A DNA stretch of 64,000 nucleotides, taken from Bacillota bacterium. Its GTDB lineage: Bacteria; Bacillota; Clostridia; Lachnospirales; Lachnospiraceae. The position numbers were made by a program, and so were the translations under genes. Below are positions 35,481 through 47,000 of the stretch, piece by piece. The DNA is taken from NCBI GenBank assembly GCA_029779695.1, contig JAKPAB010000200.1, forward strand, positions 159,355 to 223,354, read 5' to 3'. Each line of letters opens with the position of its first letter. Position 1 is the first letter of the stretch. The notes below the pieces were generated by a model. It had not been told where the DNA came from. It made no database searches and saw nothing but the letters and a program-made list of their open reading frames with translations.

Positions 35481-37326
35481 CAGTAACCGGACTCTCCTTT
35501 CCTATCAGAATTGTAAGACTTCCGCCCGGCACCAGGATCAATGTCTGATCTTTTAACAACTTCTCTTCCTTGTTCCAAACTCCATCGGATGTATTTGTCA
35601 CAAAATACCATGAGCGCTTGCTTAACAATCTCGGAATCGAAAAATCTACCTCTCCAAGGAAAAAATTAAACAGAAGCATTACATCCTGCTCTTTATCATC
35701 AACATAAGCACCTGCATACAGTATTCCTATTGCTTTTCTGTCCTCTGACAGCCATGCTGTCCAAGGTTCCTTGCCATGATATGAGAGGTCCGGAAGTCCT
35801 ACATGATTGTAATCTCTCATTTCTTTTGGCCTTATCGTAGACAGAACCGGATGCAAATTCCTAAATGCGATCAGTTCCTTAACATAATTTTTAACGTCTC
35901 TGTCTCTTTTTTTCTTAGAGAAATTAGCCCATCCCTTGACGTTGTCCTGACAATATACATTGTTATTGCCATCCTGACTATTCATTATCTCATCGCCGGA
36001 ATGGATCATAGGTATTCCCTGAGATAAAATGACAGCTCCAAGAGCAGTCCTTATATGTCGCATTCTGATGTTCCAGACAGATCTGCTACCTGTGTCTCCT
36101 TCGACTCCATAATTGTCAGTAAAATTGAAATTATTACCGTCTACATTATTCTCACCATTATCTTCATTGTGTTTTTCAATATATGAAAACGAATCTCTTA
36201 GTGTAAATTCCAATTCAGATGCTGCGTAATTAACAAATCCATATTTTTCATTCTGCCTCTTCATCATATTTGCAAATTCAATGACACTGCCGTCCTTATG
36301 ATTTTGAAGTTTCCTAAGTGTATATAAAAATCTATCATCACAGCAAAACAAATGACGATATCTTGCATTTTCCTGTTGTAAAATATCTTCTGGAAAATGA
36401 TCATAAAAGATTTTAATACAGCTAAGATATGGATCATTGGCAATTCTGCTGACAGGCATATCCATACCGATCAGTCTGAATCCATCAACATGATAATTGG
36501 ATGACCAGTATTTCAAGCTATCCAAAATCTCATCCTCCGGAACATCCTGTGAAAAAGACATTTCCATAATGATTTCCATACCATATCTATGAATAGCACG
36601 AATCATCTCTCTCATATGTACGTCAGGATTTTCACCACCAAAATATGATGCCTTCGGTGAAAAGAACTGTGCATCAGAATAGCCCCAATAATTAACCTTA
36701 TCTATTGGTACATTTGCGATTTCTCTGGTACCATTCTTTTTAATATTCAAATGCTCCCTATATATGATTTCTTCAAAATCATATATTGGTTGAAATTCCA
36801 GCGCATTGATGCCGAGATCTCTTAGATATGAAAGTCTGGATATAACACCAAGATAATTGCCTCTCTTTTTTTCAGGCAACCCGCAATCCATTGTAAATCC
36901 CCGCATATGGAGACTGTATATAATCATTTTATTATCGGGAATATGTGGTCTGTTTTCATCTCGCCATTGTTCATTTTGAGTTGAAAAACCACCAAGTATC
37001 CTAAAATTATTTTTCTTTCTGGTTAAATCGTTCCATTTCTCACGCCCTATTACCACCGGCGCATAAGGATCCATCCTCGACTGACCATCCTCTTCGATTA
37101 AATAACCAGTATTCTTATATGAAATTCCAATAACCGTAATAGAACATATACGACCATATATATAATCGCTTTCTGCATCAATCCTTACGGGTTTGATATT
37201 TTCATTTTCAAAAAATAATAATGCAGGAGATTTCCCATTTTTTAGCTCAAATGTAAACGTAGCGGCCTTGCCACGAACCGAAACTCCAAGTTTTTTAAAG
37301 TCACCTTTTTTGGCAGCCAGTTTCAT
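35473..37326 (-). CDS. GlgX/isoamylase-like GH13 family protein, apparently catalytically dead
   Basis: 617 residues with the debranching-enzyme layout: an N-terminal beta domain (about 1-95), a TIM-barrel (about 130-500, with NYWGYSDAQFFSPKASY, KHNEDNGENN, LSQGIPMIHSGDEI and NNNVYCQDN), and a C-terminal beta domain. All GH13 catalytic regions are altered. Region I reads MEMSFSQD where DVVYNHT is expected. Region II reads DGFRLIGM, with no nucleophile Asp. No AEPWD-like region III is seen. Region IV reads YAASELEF where HDGF is expected. It may bind glucan or act as a partner rather than an enzyme. Ribosome site GAGGGTGA. Confidence 0.85.
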   Translation of the reverse strand: MKLAAKKGDFKKLGVSVRGKAATFTFELKNGKSPALLFFENENIKPVRIDAESDYIYGRICSITVIGISYKNTGYLIEEDGQSRMDPYAPVVIGREKWNDLTRKKNNFRILGGFSTQNEQWRDENRPHIPDNKMIIYSLHMRGFTMDCGLPEKKRGNYLGVISRLSYLRDLGINALEFQPIYDFEEIIYREHLNIKKNGTREIANVPIDKVNYWGYSDAQFFSPKASYFGGENPDVHMREMIRAIHRYGMEIIMEMSFSQDVPEDEILDSLKYWSSNYHVDGFRLIGMDMPVSRIANDPYLSCIKIFYDHFPEDILQQENARYRHLFCCDDRFLYTLRKLQNHKDGSVIEFANMMKRQNEKYGFVNYAASELEFTLRDSFSYIEKHNEDNGENNVDGNNFNFTDNYGVEGDTGSRSVWNIRMRHIRTALGAVILSQGIPMIHSGDEIMNSQDGNNNVYCQDNVKGWANFSKKKRDRDVKNYVKELIAFRNLHPVLSTIRPKEMRDYNHVGLPDLSYHGKEPWTAWLSEDRKAIGILYAGAYVDDKEQDVMLLFNFFLGEVDFSIPRLLSKRSWYFVTNTSDGVWNKEEKLLKDQTLILVPGGSLTILIGKESPVTDE

Positions 37327-37390
37327 GTATCACCCTCGTTTTCGAATCAATTTTTCACGTGGATATTATTCTACAACAAATTACTTATTC

Positions 37391-39196
37391 TTACAATGAA
37401 AGACCCATTTCTCTTATAAATCTCGATGGATATAGTTTTTTATTGTCTCCTGATTTCAAAGTACCCATAATAAGCTTTGATCTGGCTCTTGTAATAGCAA
37501 CATAAACCATTCTTCGTTCTTCCTCAATTGTATCAGTATCCGTTTTTCGAAGAAGTGGCGTAATCCCTTCATTCAAGTCCGGAATATACACATTGTCAAA
37601 TTCAAGTCCTTTTGAAGCATGAAATGTAAATAGACCAACATCTGCCTTATCAAATGGCGTGTTTTTATAAGAATCACTATCATTTTTCAGAAAATCACAA
37701 AAAGAATTAATAGTACGAAATGTCTTTGCTTCTTCCATTATATATCTAAGTCTTTCAAAAAATTCCTCTGGTAGATCCTGTCGTAGTTTACGATTTGTAT
37801 CCATTCCCGTATTTTTAACATAATAGTTAAGTGCTGCATATGGACTTAATCTGCTACACACCTCTAGCATACCTTTTAAATCAGATATGTATCTCTTCGT
37901 GTCAAGGTCATACGAAGCATTTTTTATTATATTATCCCATGTCATTTTATGTTCTGATATTAGAAATCTAGGCACCATAATCCCTGAGAAATTAAACAAT
38001 TTAAGTATTGTATCTCTTCTGATGTCTCCACTTAAGCTATTAAAAAGGCACGTCACAAACGTTTCCGGCAAATTTTTATTTTCTTTTTTTATATCACCCT
38101 TACGATAGATCTTAAGATTTCCTCTGTACAATATTTTTTGTATCATATCGCCTTGATAATTATTTCTATATAAAATAACCGAAGCTGGTCCCAATGAACT
38201 TTTATCTGATTGACGTATAATCACATCCGAAACTATCATTTTTTCAAAATCATGTATTTCATCCATCGGGTCATTATATTCATTAATAAAAAATTCTGTT
38301 TCATTAATAAGCTGAGGACATATCTTTTTTTGAAAACGATTTTTATTATTCCTGATAAGTCTCTCTGCTGTTCCAATTATTTTATTGGGACTTCTATAAT
38401 TATTTTCAAGCTTAAGTAATGTACATCCCGGATACAACTTGGGAAAATCAAGCATAAGAGACGGATCAGAACCTCTAAATCCATATATTGCCTGGTCCTC
38501 ATCTCCTACTGCAAAAATATTATTATTCGGATATACCAAAAGCGACAGAATTCTAAACTGTAGTCTGTTCATATCCTGAACTTCATCTACTAAAACGTAA
38601 TCAAATTTGTTTCTCCACTTTTTTAGTACTTTAGGCTTATCAACGAACAGTTGTAAGGTCAGAAAGAGCATATCGTCAAAGTCTATTCTATGATCCTTTT
38701 TTTTCAAGGCTTCATATTCATCAAAAATAGGCTTGTTTTCCGACTCTTTTTCATCTTTTTTCATACAATTAACTTTATAGCTTAGTTCCTTTTCCAAGAT
38801 GCCATAGAAATCAGATTTTCCCTCGTCTTTTACGCCTCTAATTGCAGCAGCTTTTTTCAGATAATGTTCTTTTTCTTTTCCAAATAAAATATCGGCACTT
38901 TTATATCCGCCTTCCTCCATTAAAATACGGAGAAAAACAGAGTGAAAAGTACCGAAATTCACAGAACAAGAACAATCGGCAGAGATTTGTAAAAATCTCT
39001 GCTTCATATTTTCTGCCGCATCTTTTGTAAATGTAATTACCAAGATGCGATCTTGTTTTACGTTATGTAGGCTAGTAAGTGCCTTGATTCTCTCTGTTAT
39101 AACCGCAGTCTTACCAGAGCCTGGGCCTGCCACTACCAGACATGGTCCATCCATGTGCTCTACTGCATTTTTTTGATATTCATCTAGCATAATCAT
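37391..39196 (-). CDS. UvrD/Rep-type superfamily 1 DNA helicase
   Basis: 601 residues. Walker A is AGPGSGKTAVITERI, motif Ia VITFTKDAAENMKQRF, motif II VLVDEVQDMNRLQ (DEVQ in place of the usual DEAQ), motif III GDEDQAIYGFRGSDP, motif IV ENNYRSP and motif VI MVYVAITRARSKLIMG. It is shorter than PcrA/UvrD (about 720), so the 2B region or C-terminus is reduced. It is likely a repair helicase. Neighbours (gltX upstream, a GH13-like gene downstream) give no clue. The ribosome site is weak. A TATAAT lies about 40 bases upstream without a good -35. Confidence 0.88.
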   Translation of the reverse strand: MIMLDEYQKNAVEHMDGPCLVVAGPGSGKTAVITERIKALTSLHNVKQDRILVITFTKDAAENMKQRFLQISADCSCSVNFGTFHSVFLRILMEEGGYKSADILFGKEKEHYLKKAAAIRGVKDEGKSDFYGILEKELSYKVNCMKKDEKESENKPIFDEYEALKKKDHRIDFDDMLFLTLQLFVDKPKVLKKWRNKFDYVLVDEVQDMNRLQFRILSLLVYPNNNIFAVGDEDQAIYGFRGSDPSLMLDFPKLYPGCTLLKLENNYRSPNKIIGTAERLIRNNKNRFQKKICPQLINETEFFINEYNDPMDEIHDFEKMIVSDVIIRQSDKSSLGPASVILYRNNYQGDMIQKILYRGNLKIYRKGDIKKENKNLPETFVTCLFNSLSGDIRRDTILKLFNFSGIMVPRFLISEHKMTWDNIIKNASYDLDTKRYISDLKGMLEVCSRLSPYAALNYYVKNTGMDTNRKLRQDLPEEFFERLRYIMEEAKTFRTINSFCDFLKNDSDSYKNTPFDKADVGLFTFHASKGLEFDNVYIPDLNEGITPLLRKTDTDTIEEERRMVYVAITRARSKLIMGTLKSGDNKKLYPSRFIREMGLSL

Positions 39197-39290
39197 TTTC
39201 TTTTTGGGTCAGAATCAGACATGCTTTAAAAATCATCTTTATATCTAACAGAAATCTTATTATAGCTTATGATTGCTTTCAGTGTTCTCT

Positions 39291-40760
39291 TTAGAGTTCT
39301 TTTTCAAGTTTTTCGATTGCTTTTTGAACTCGCTTTATTGACTCATCCTTGCCCAGGATCTCCATAAGCTGCGTTGCTCCACCTGGAGTGCTTTCTTTTC
39401 CTGATACGGCCGTTCTAAGAGGCCACATTACATAACCATTTTTATATTCATGTTCAGTAGCAAAAGCTTTAAGCATATTAAAAAGTGCATCATTCGAGTA
39501 ATCATCCTGTGCTTCAAGATCAGGAAGCACTTCCTTTAAAACTATAAGAGAATTCTCAGCTGTTGTCTTCATCTTCTTATGCGTATACATAGCTATATCG
39601 TATTCCGGAACCTCTTTTAAGAAATCGATATGTTCTTCAATTTCCGGGAAAGTCTCGATTCTGGTCTGAACCAATTCAGCTACCTTTTTCTTGTTCATTC
39701 CATCCGGGATCACTTCAGAAATATATTTTTCTGCTTTCTCAAAGAAAGCATCAGGTGCCATTTTCTTAATATACTCACCATTCATCCACTTAAGCTTACC
39801 ATAGTCAAAAACAGCCGGTGACTTACCAATGCGGTGATAATCAAACGCTTTTACAAGTTCATCAAGAGTAAATATCTCCTGATTTCCCTCAGGACTCCAT
39901 CCTAAAAGTGCAACAAAGTTAACAATAGCATCTGTCAGGAATCCCTGATCTACTAGATCCTCAAATGATGAATGTCCACTTCTCTTTGAAAGTTTATGAT
40001 GTTCCTCATTCGTAATAAGAGGGCAATGAATATACTTAGGTACTTCCCATCCGAAAGCATCATATAATCTGTTATATTTGGGTGAGGATGAAAGATACTC
40101 ATTACCTCTTACAACATGGGTGATTCCCATAAGATGATCATCTACAACATTTGCAAAATTATATGTGGGATATCCGTCTGATTTGATCAGTATCATATCA
40201 TCAAGTTCTGAATTATCTACTGTAATATCACCATATATCTCATCATGAAAAGATGTTGTTCCCGTTCTTGGGTTATTCTGTCTGATTACATAAGGCATTC
40301 CACTAGATAGATTCTTCTCTACTTCTTCCTTGCTTAAGCTAAGACAATGCTTATCATAAACAGAAATCGTCTTGGTCTCACCATCTACTGTAATGGTCTG
40401 CCTTAAGCTATCAAGTCTCTCCTCATCGCAAAAACAATAATATGCCTCACCATCATCGATCAGTTTCTTGGCATACTCGAGATATAGTCCGTTTGCCTGT
40501 CTCTCAGACTGAACATAAGGTCCAACGCCTTTATCCTTATCAGGTCCTTCATCATGAATAAGTCCGGTTTCCTGAAGTGTTCTGTAAATGATATCTACAG
40601 CTCCTTCGACATAACGTTCCTGATCTGTATCTTCGATCCTCAAAATATAATCGCCATCCTCATGCTTAGCTATGAGATATGCGTAAAGTGCTGTTCTTAA
40701 ATTGCCGACGTGCATCCTTCCGGTAGGGCTGGGTGCAAATCTAGTTCTAACCTTTGCCAT
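39291..40760 (-). CDS. gltX: Glutamyl-tRNA synthetase
   Basis: 489 residues, class [24 protein letters not shown] holds the HIGH-type motif and [14 protein letters not shown] the KMSKS-type motif. It charges tRNA-Glu. Because glnS is present in the same window, this enzyme need not mischarge tRNA-Gln. An AAAGGAG site spans the end of the preceding gene, whose stop is only 2 bases upstream, so gltX is the last gene of the DUF5717-like operon. No T-box leader is seen. Confidence 0.97.
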   Translation of the reverse strand: MAKVRTRFAPSPTGRMHVGNLRTALYAYLIAKHEDGDYILRIEDTDQERYVEGAVDIIYRTLQETGLIHDEGPDKDKGVGPYVQSERQANGLYLEYAKKLIDDGEAYYCFCDEERLDSLRQTITVDGETKTISVYDKHCLSLSKEEVEKNLSSGMPYVIRQNNPRTGTTSFHDEIYGDITVDNSELDDMILIKSDGYPTYNFANVVDDHLMGITHVVRGNEYLSSSPKYNRLYDAFGWEVPKYIHCPLITNEEHHKLSKRSGHSSFEDLVDQGFLTDAIVNFVALLGWSPEGNQEIFTLDELVKAFDYHRIGKSPAVFDYGKLKWMNGEYIKKMAPDAFFEKAEKYISEVIPDGMNKKKVAELVQTRIETFPEIEEHIDFLKEVPEYDIAMYTHKKMKTTAENSLIVLKEVLPDLEAQDDYSNDALFNMLKAFATEHEYKNGYVMWPLRTAVSGKESTPGGATQLMEILGKDESIKRVQKAIEKLEKEL

Positions 40761-40762
40761 TT

Positions 40763-41983
40763 TTAATTTCTCCTTTGTCTCCCGGGTTCAGCTCCCGGAT
40801 TTCTTTTTTTATATTGATTCAGACCGCAGAGCCTGTCAACTGACTGTATTATTTCTATAATCTCAGGGACATAAAAATTATGTTCCTTCATTATCCTGTC
40901 TATTTCATCTCTTTCGAGCTTAACAGCATTCATATTTGAATCGATCTGATCCTTTATTTTTTGTCTTCTTTGGATCAATCGCTGCTTGACCTCAACCATT
41001 TCTTCTTGTCGAACAAGAGCAACCGCTTGAAATCTCCATACTTTAGGATCATATAGATTCTTTTTATTTAAGAATCCCATAACTCGATCGTTGCATACTT
41101 CAATATCTATATTATTTCTATTATATAGTTCCCTGTCCCTTTTCTCATTTTGATAATTATTCCAAAGATATTCAAGTTCTTTTGACGAATCAATGTCATA
41201 ATTTGAATAAACGTAATTGACAGCACTTGTTATATTAACATACTTCATTTTGATTGCATTCAACATTGGGATGATTCTATTTAGATATCTAAGGGAACTT
41301 CTGTTTTTTCTTTTTATATATGAATCTCTCATAAAAATAATTGCAAAAACAGTAGCTGCAAATAATAGAACGATTACCTGAAGCCATTGCAGATCAGTTC
41401 CTGTATAATACTGATATATAAATAATGTTCCGGAAATAAGAAGACAAGAAATTAAAAAAACAATCGAAACAATGCTCTGAAATCTAATTACCTTTTTTAA
41501 TGAATCCCTATCTATTTCTATAGCACTCTTTTCACCTTCGAGATGTCTCATATCCTTGTTCAATGAATCCTGATAAATTTCATTTTGGTTCAGCCTATCT
41601 ATTGTAGCAGGAATGCTATCCTCACTTTCCTCCATAAGCGTATAATTCTTTTCGGAAATTCTTGCTTCTCTATTTTCAAATCCTACTCTCGCCTTTGTAA
41701 GCTCTACCAATGTAGATGCCAATCCGGTAAGTTCGTCTTTTTCTTCTTGGGTAAGGTTTTCCAAAATCTCAATATCCTTGAGATAATTGTTTACTACCCT
41801 GTACTCTTTCTTTTCTGATTCGATTTCTTTAGTCGTGGAAACAATCTGTTCGCTTGAATCTAGGATATATCTCTCAAGCTTTTTAGGATCATTCCAACTA
41901 TCCAATTTGTCTATTTCCTCAAAGGTCTTATCAAAAGCTAAGTCCAGATTATTCTTTTTCTTCTTTTTAAATCCAAACATCAT
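40763..41983 (-). CDS. Coiled-coil protein with two membrane segments, unknown function
   Basis: 406 residues, family not recognised. A Lys-rich start ([15 protein letters not shown]) is followed by a long charged helical region (about 15-160) with coiled-coil character ([28 protein letters not shown]). Two close membrane helices come next (about 170-190 and 198-218, [21 protein letters not shown] and [16 protein letters not shown]). A second helical region ends [13 protein letters not shown]. Both ends should face the cytoplasm. It lies fourth in the operon with the Hsp70-like and DUF5717-like genes and may anchor them to the membrane. AGAGGG ribosome site. Confidence 0.7.
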   Translation of the reverse strand: MMFGFKKKKKNNLDLAFDKTFEEIDKLDSWNDPKKLERYILDSSEQIVSTTKEIESEKKEYRVVNNYLKDIEILENLTQEEKDELTGLASTLVELTKARVGFENREARISEKNYTLMEESEDSIPATIDRLNQNEIYQDSLNKDMRHLEGEKSAIEIDRDSLKKVIRFQSIVSIVFLISCLLISGTLFIYQYYTGTDLQWLQVIVLLFAATVFAIIFMRDSYIKRKNRSSLRYLNRIIPMLNAIKMKYVNITSAVNYVYSNYDIDSSKELEYLWNNYQNEKRDRELYNRNNIDIEVCNDRVMGFLNKKNLYDPKVWRFQAVALVRQEEMVEVKQRLIQRRQKIKDQIDSNMNAVKLERDEIDRIMKEHNFYVPEIIEIIQSVDRLCGLNQYKKRNPGAEPGRQRRN

Positions 41984-41996
41984 CTACGCCCTCTGA

Positions 41997-42812
41997 TTAC
42001 ATTCCACTATTTTTTTCATATTCTGACTTCCATATACCTGCAACAGCCATGATCGAAGATGGTCTTTCCTCACATGCTTTTTCAATTTTTTCACCAAAAG
42101 ATACAACATCATTCTGCGTCAGTGAGACATTGTAAGCCTTTTTAACATCGTCCACAATATCAGGTTTCACCAGAAATCTCTCAGTTTCCTCATCAAAAGC
42201 TGATTCATCTTCAGATACAAGACATGTAAGCAAAAGTGACCTTAGGGCAATATCTTTTCTTGTTTTTTCATATGATGTTCTAAAGCATACCAATGCCTCT
42301 TCAAAGAAAAACATCCTTGCATACGATACACCAAGATTGTAAAAAAGTTCTCCCTCTGTCACATTAGATATCTTTAATTTTTTTCGATCCTCTAAAATAG
42401 AAGTATATTCAATAATTGCGTCAGAATATCTACCTATTTTAAACATTCTGTCCCCACGGATCTTTCTGATCTCAGCCTCACTCTTGTTTTCCATAAGGGC
42501 AAGCTTATCCATGCTTATTTTTAACTCATGGTCAGTAAGATACCCGCTTTCACGAAGTACCCTTCCCAAAAAAATGTGAAAAGCTGTACCCTCAGCCAAC
42601 AGATCATCAAGCTCTCTCTTTAGAGATGGAAGTTTCAGTTCCTTTCCAACCCATTCGGTAAAATCTGTTGAAATTAAATCTTCATTCAACAATTCCGTAT
42701 GGTAAAACGCAATGAAACTAAGCTCCTCAAGAGAATATATATTAATTCCCACTGAATCAATATAATAAGGAGTTCCAGCAAGAGGCACCTTGCATAAGAT
42801 TAATTCTCCCAT
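41997..42812 (-). CDS. Helical-repeat (TPR-like) protein, unknown function
   Basis: 271 residues. The first 80 residues (MGELILCKVPLAGTPYYIDSVGINIYSLEELSFIAFYH) form an alpha/beta region I do not recognise. From about 115 on there are TPR-like helix pairs (RGDRMFKIGRYSDAIIEYTSIL, ELFYNLGVSYARMFFFEEALVCFRTSYEKT). It is likely a cytoplasmic scaffold or adaptor. Its start overlaps the stop of the Hsp70-like gene, so the two are translationally coupled. Conserved pairing with DUF5716/DUF5717-like genes should be checked in other Lachnospiraceae. Confidence 0.7.
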   Translation of the reverse strand: MGELILCKVPLAGTPYYIDSVGINIYSLEELSFIAFYHTELLNEDLISTDFTEWVGKELKLPSLKRELDDLLAEGTAFHIFLGRVLRESGYLTDHELKISMDKLALMENKSEAEIRKIRGDRMFKIGRYSDAIIEYTSILEDRKKLKISNVTEGELFYNLGVSYARMFFFEEALVCFRTSYEKTRKDIALRSLLLTCLVSEDESAFDEETERFLVKPDIVDDVKKAYNVSLTQNDVVSFGEKIEKACEERPSSIMAVAGIWKSEYEKNSGM

Positions 42813-44047
42813 TATTCCTCCTTTGGTAATTTAATGACATGAGTCCAGCTCTTGTCTGAGCTAGGAGCTATTTCTCCAAATCCCATGTCCTTGATAACAA
42901 TACTTACTTCACGATCAGAATTTGCAGATGCATTGATCCTTAACCTGGTGGTTCTATCATCTCTTTCAGGCAATCCCTCCAAGTAAAGCTTTTCAACATT
43001 TGCCTTACGACTGTCAGGCTTTTGTATCCAAAATTCCACCTCATGGCTTCCCATCAGAATGACCTCACAGTCTCCTTGACTCTGAAACCAGTTTTCACCA
43101 GCATTCATAAGAGAAATAAACTGCATTTTGCTTCCATCATCAATTTTTAAGGATACATTTAATTTTAACTCATTGTCCCCAATATATATGTAATTCCAGT
43201 TGGATCCATCTGACTTAGCATTTCCAGCAAAGCAAGCTCCTTTGGAATATAGATTCTTGCCTATAAATACCCTTCTATTCTGTAACAGGTATTCCATAGA
43301 CTTTTGCATCCACCCACCGTCAAAGCCATCTCCTACCAAATATACGCTTGACACCTGTCTGTTTTCTAACAGTCCTTTTAAGACATCCAAAAAAGCAATA
43401 TCTCTTCTTCTATCTACTAATTTCTCCGATCCTTCCGACAAGTGAACTGTTATTGGCTTGGTTCCTTTATCCAGACTCAAAAAACTATAATGAATATCCT
43501 GTCTGTCCGCATCTACCAATAATACATCATAGAGATATGTGCTAGGCTGCTGATTAAGTGCGTAATAATAAAAACATTCCATATGATCTAGCAATATCAA
43601 TCTATCTTGTGGTATCTTAAGTTTCCCAGTAATTACAGAGCAAAGTTCTGCAACCTCCAAAGACAGACTTGGAACAGTTATTACAAGCTTCTGCACAGCA
43701 GCCTTTGTGTATGGCTGCCCTGACATTTCAAAAATATTTTTAATAAAAAGAGCCAGAAGATCCCGAGCCGAGTATACAACTCCATCTAAGGTATAATCAT
43801 TATTTGCAATCGCATTCTCAAGAATATTCTCTGCTTCTCTTGCCTTGCCTTCAGATGCATACGTTTTCGCATTTTTACCATAAAACCACTGATCTAATCC
43901 ATTTCTCTTGGATATTGCAGTAGGAATCTGGTATTCCTCGCTGCCCATTACAGTACTGACACTTCCTGGTTCTCGCATTGAAGAACGGTAGAAGCTCACT
44001 ATTGTATTTTTATTTCCAAGATCAATACCATAAAAAATACCATCCAC
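42812..44047 (-). CDS. Hsp70/actin-fold ATPase-like protein (DUF5716-like)
   Basis: 411 residues. The actin-fold start MDGIFYGIDLGNKNTIVSFYRS has a phosphate-1 loop like DnaK (GIDLGTTNS). KLVITVPSLSLEVAELC and VYLVGDGFDGGWMQKSMEYLLQNRRVFIGKNLYSKGACFAG match phosphate-2/adenosine regions in layout. The last 130 residues form a beta-rich domain with no known DnaK counterpart (SLKIDDGSKMQFISLMNAGENW). From memory this resembles the DUF5716 family of Lachnospiraceae. A chaperone or filament role is inference. It overlaps the TPR-like gene by one base and follows the DUF5717-like gene by 22 bases. Confidence 0.75.
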   Translation of the reverse strand: MDGIFYGIDLGNKNTIVSFYRSSMREPGSVSTVMGSEEYQIPTAISKRNGLDQWFYGKNAKTYASEGKAREAENILENAIANNDYTLDGVVYSARDLLALFIKNIFEMSGQPYTKAAVQKLVITVPSLSLEVAELCSVITGKLKIPQDRLILLDHMECFYYYALNQQPSTYLYDVLLVDADRQDIHYSFLSLDKGTKPITVHLSEGSEKLVDRRRDIAFLDVLKGLLENRQVSSVYLVGDGFDGGWMQKSMEYLLQNRRVFIGKNLYSKGACFAGNAKSDGSNWNYIYIGDNELKLNVSLKIDDGSKMQFISLMNAGENWFQSQGDCEVILMGSHEVEFWIQKPDSRKANVEKLYLEGLPERDDRTTRLRINASANSDREVSIVIKDMGFGEIAPSSDKSWTHVIKLPKEE

Positions 44048-44069
44048 TTTTATCGCCGTTCCATTCTAT

Positions 44070-47000
44070 CTACAATATCCCAAAAAGTTCCTTGGTCATA
44101 ATATCCAACTTACCATATTCCTTAACTGTATTTTCAAGGTCATTCCATTCACTTAGCATTCCGTCATAGCACATATGGTTTAGCCTGTCATATCTGCTCT
44201 CTTTTTTCTTTTCGAAATAATTAGGACCAGATACAGTACCGGATGCCAATATTTCACCATTCTTTTTATCTATCCTAATATCATAATCGATCAAATCACC
44301 TGTAAAAAGTATAAGTGATTTTGTATATAGTCCCGGATAAACTTCCGGAAGGAATTCGGTTACATCATCAGCATTTTTTCTCTTTAATGTAATATAAAGA
44401 CGCTTTCCTGATTCATAATTATATTCAATATAGGTCTTATCATAGAGATGGTATTTCGTTTTTAGACCGCTTGGTGCATCCTTTAGAAAACCGAATCTCA
44501 TATTTCTATTCATATAATATCTAATAGATCTATCTAAGAGCAGCTTTTCTTCATCATTTAATTCCTGTTTGCCGCACAAATATCTCATAAGAGCGATTCT
44601 CATGCTCTCATTGACATCATCGTCGTAGGCATATGATCTAAGCAGTTCGCTATTAAATATCTGAGGAAGTGATGTTCCATTTAATAAATATTCCCTTGAC
44701 CAAAATGTAAGAACTGCCTCTCTTACCATTCTGTTAGGTTTTCTCGTCAGGAAGATCTTAAATGCCATTTCCGGGAAATGAGTATCATCTCCAGAATACA
44801 GAAGCTGTATTAATATTCTTCCGGCCAGATCTACATTAATAACAGATTCTTTTTCGGAATTTTCCAAAAGCTTTTCCATTATCTCAATAGATCCGGTAAA
44901 ATACTTACCCAGATATGCGATGGTCTGCTGAGAAGAAAAATTTTCCATCATAAGCTTAGCGCATGATGTAAGTAGAAAATCATTTGAATTAAATCCAAAT
45001 TTAACAATCATATAGTTAAATAGATTGAGCAAAAGACCCTTCCCGATATTCTGTCCATTATTGTGGATAAGATAATCATACGCTTCTTCAAAATGCTCTG
45101 TTCTAACACCATAGCTCACCACAATTGGAACAATATCTGATGGGATCATAAACTCTTCTCTTTTATTCCAAAAAAATGAAGCAAGAGTATCTTCTCTCCC
45201 ATTTCTTTTTAAAAGTTCATATATTCCTGAATACAATCCTTTTAGAAATGCTGGATCTAAATCATTATTACTTAATATTGACTCAATAAATGGGATTTCA
45301 TCCTCTGAGTAAATATAATTCTTTTCTTTTCTCGTAAGTTCATGTAAAAGTGAAGGGACCGAATGCTTGAATTTTTCAGAAACTTCATATTCATCATCAC
45401 TAAAATGAAGAATCGGATCCATTGCATAACATGATTCGTCAGCCGTAATCGTTCCATCTGCATCCACTAGGAAGATTTTATAATCCTTATCCACCACTGG
45501 TACATAAGCAATCCCTTTAATTATAGATGACACAACCGGTTTTCTATAACAATTCTGATATAAGACCACCTGTCTAGCTTCCGGTCTAAGAACTGCTACC
45601 CGTTGTATATACATAAACGGGCCAATCAATTCTGCGAAATCGTGATAATTATGGTTTTTAGATATAACTTCCTGATATATTACTGTCAGATTCTCATTAA
45701 TTCTCTCTCTTTGAAGCTGACTTAATGCAAACTCTTCCATACTCGGAACATACTCATTATATAACCTGGGTTTTTTCCACTTCATAGAGATCATATTAAC
45801 AAACAAATATGCTTTTCTATCTTCCTGGAGGTTGTTTGGATATCTAAAATATATCAACACCTGTTCAGGAATATCTGTAACACTGTCTAGTGGTAGCGAA
45901 TTAAGATAAGCTTCATATAATCCATTTACATTAAGCTCTTTATCGATTCCAGCTCTATACCAGATTGAAGCTTCTTCATCAAAGTGCTCATATCTGATCA
46001 AATATTCAATAATAGCAAGCAAGAGCTCATTTGAAGGGACAGCGTTATAGCCTGCCTCTGAAATAGTCAGCACACCTGTTTTAAATTCTTCCTCAGATCT
46101 AAGAAGTTCAGGGATCTGACCTGTAACATCCTTGGTCAGAATCTCTCGTTTTCTTGCGAAATTAAGTACAGCCATTGTAAAACTGTCCATTTTCTGGATA
46201 AGGTAAGGATTGCTTCTGAAAATAGAGTACGCCTCAGCAAGGAGAATCGGGCAATTATATCCGGATACGATCCACTGTCTGATATCCTTAAGCTTTCTTG
46301 CCGGATCATTAACATATTCATTTCTAAGGTATAGGAGAAAAACAAATATCCTATAATCCTCTGGATTCATTCTAAATATCTTTTCGATTTCGTCTGTCAG
46401 TTTTCCCTGATACTGTTCATCAGAATCGATAATAATGCATAGATATAAAAGATATGCCCATTCAAAAGAATTGTGATTGATGATATCTTCCTTCAGGTCT
46501 CTTATCAACCATAGGGCTTTCTGCCTTTCCTTAGACAATATCCTCGAATGACACAAAAGCAATCTGTGAAAAATAGGAAGTCTATATGCCAGATATTCTT
46601 CTTCATCAGATTTTTCAGTTTTAAATTCCCCAAATTTAAAATCTAACTTTTCAAAATCAGCCCTGTCATGAATCTTACCCTCATTGTCAAAATATACAGC
46701 TGGGTCAAAAGTTTTCTTTTTTGATTCTTCAGCCTTATATAATATTATTAAATTGTCATATAATTTCTTAGAGAAAACATGAAGTTCTAGTTTACCTACT
46801 CTGAAGTCAATTAATTCATCATATACTTCTGTTTTAAGATTTGATATTCGAAGGTTAAGCTTTCTTTCCGCATCACTATCATCTGGTAACGTAGCCTTGA
46901 CTTCTAGCTTTTTTGTAGAACTTCCATCATAGAAACTGATACATCCATAATTCTTTCCAGCATGCATCTTATCTTTTCTTATGAAAAAATCATATCCAAA

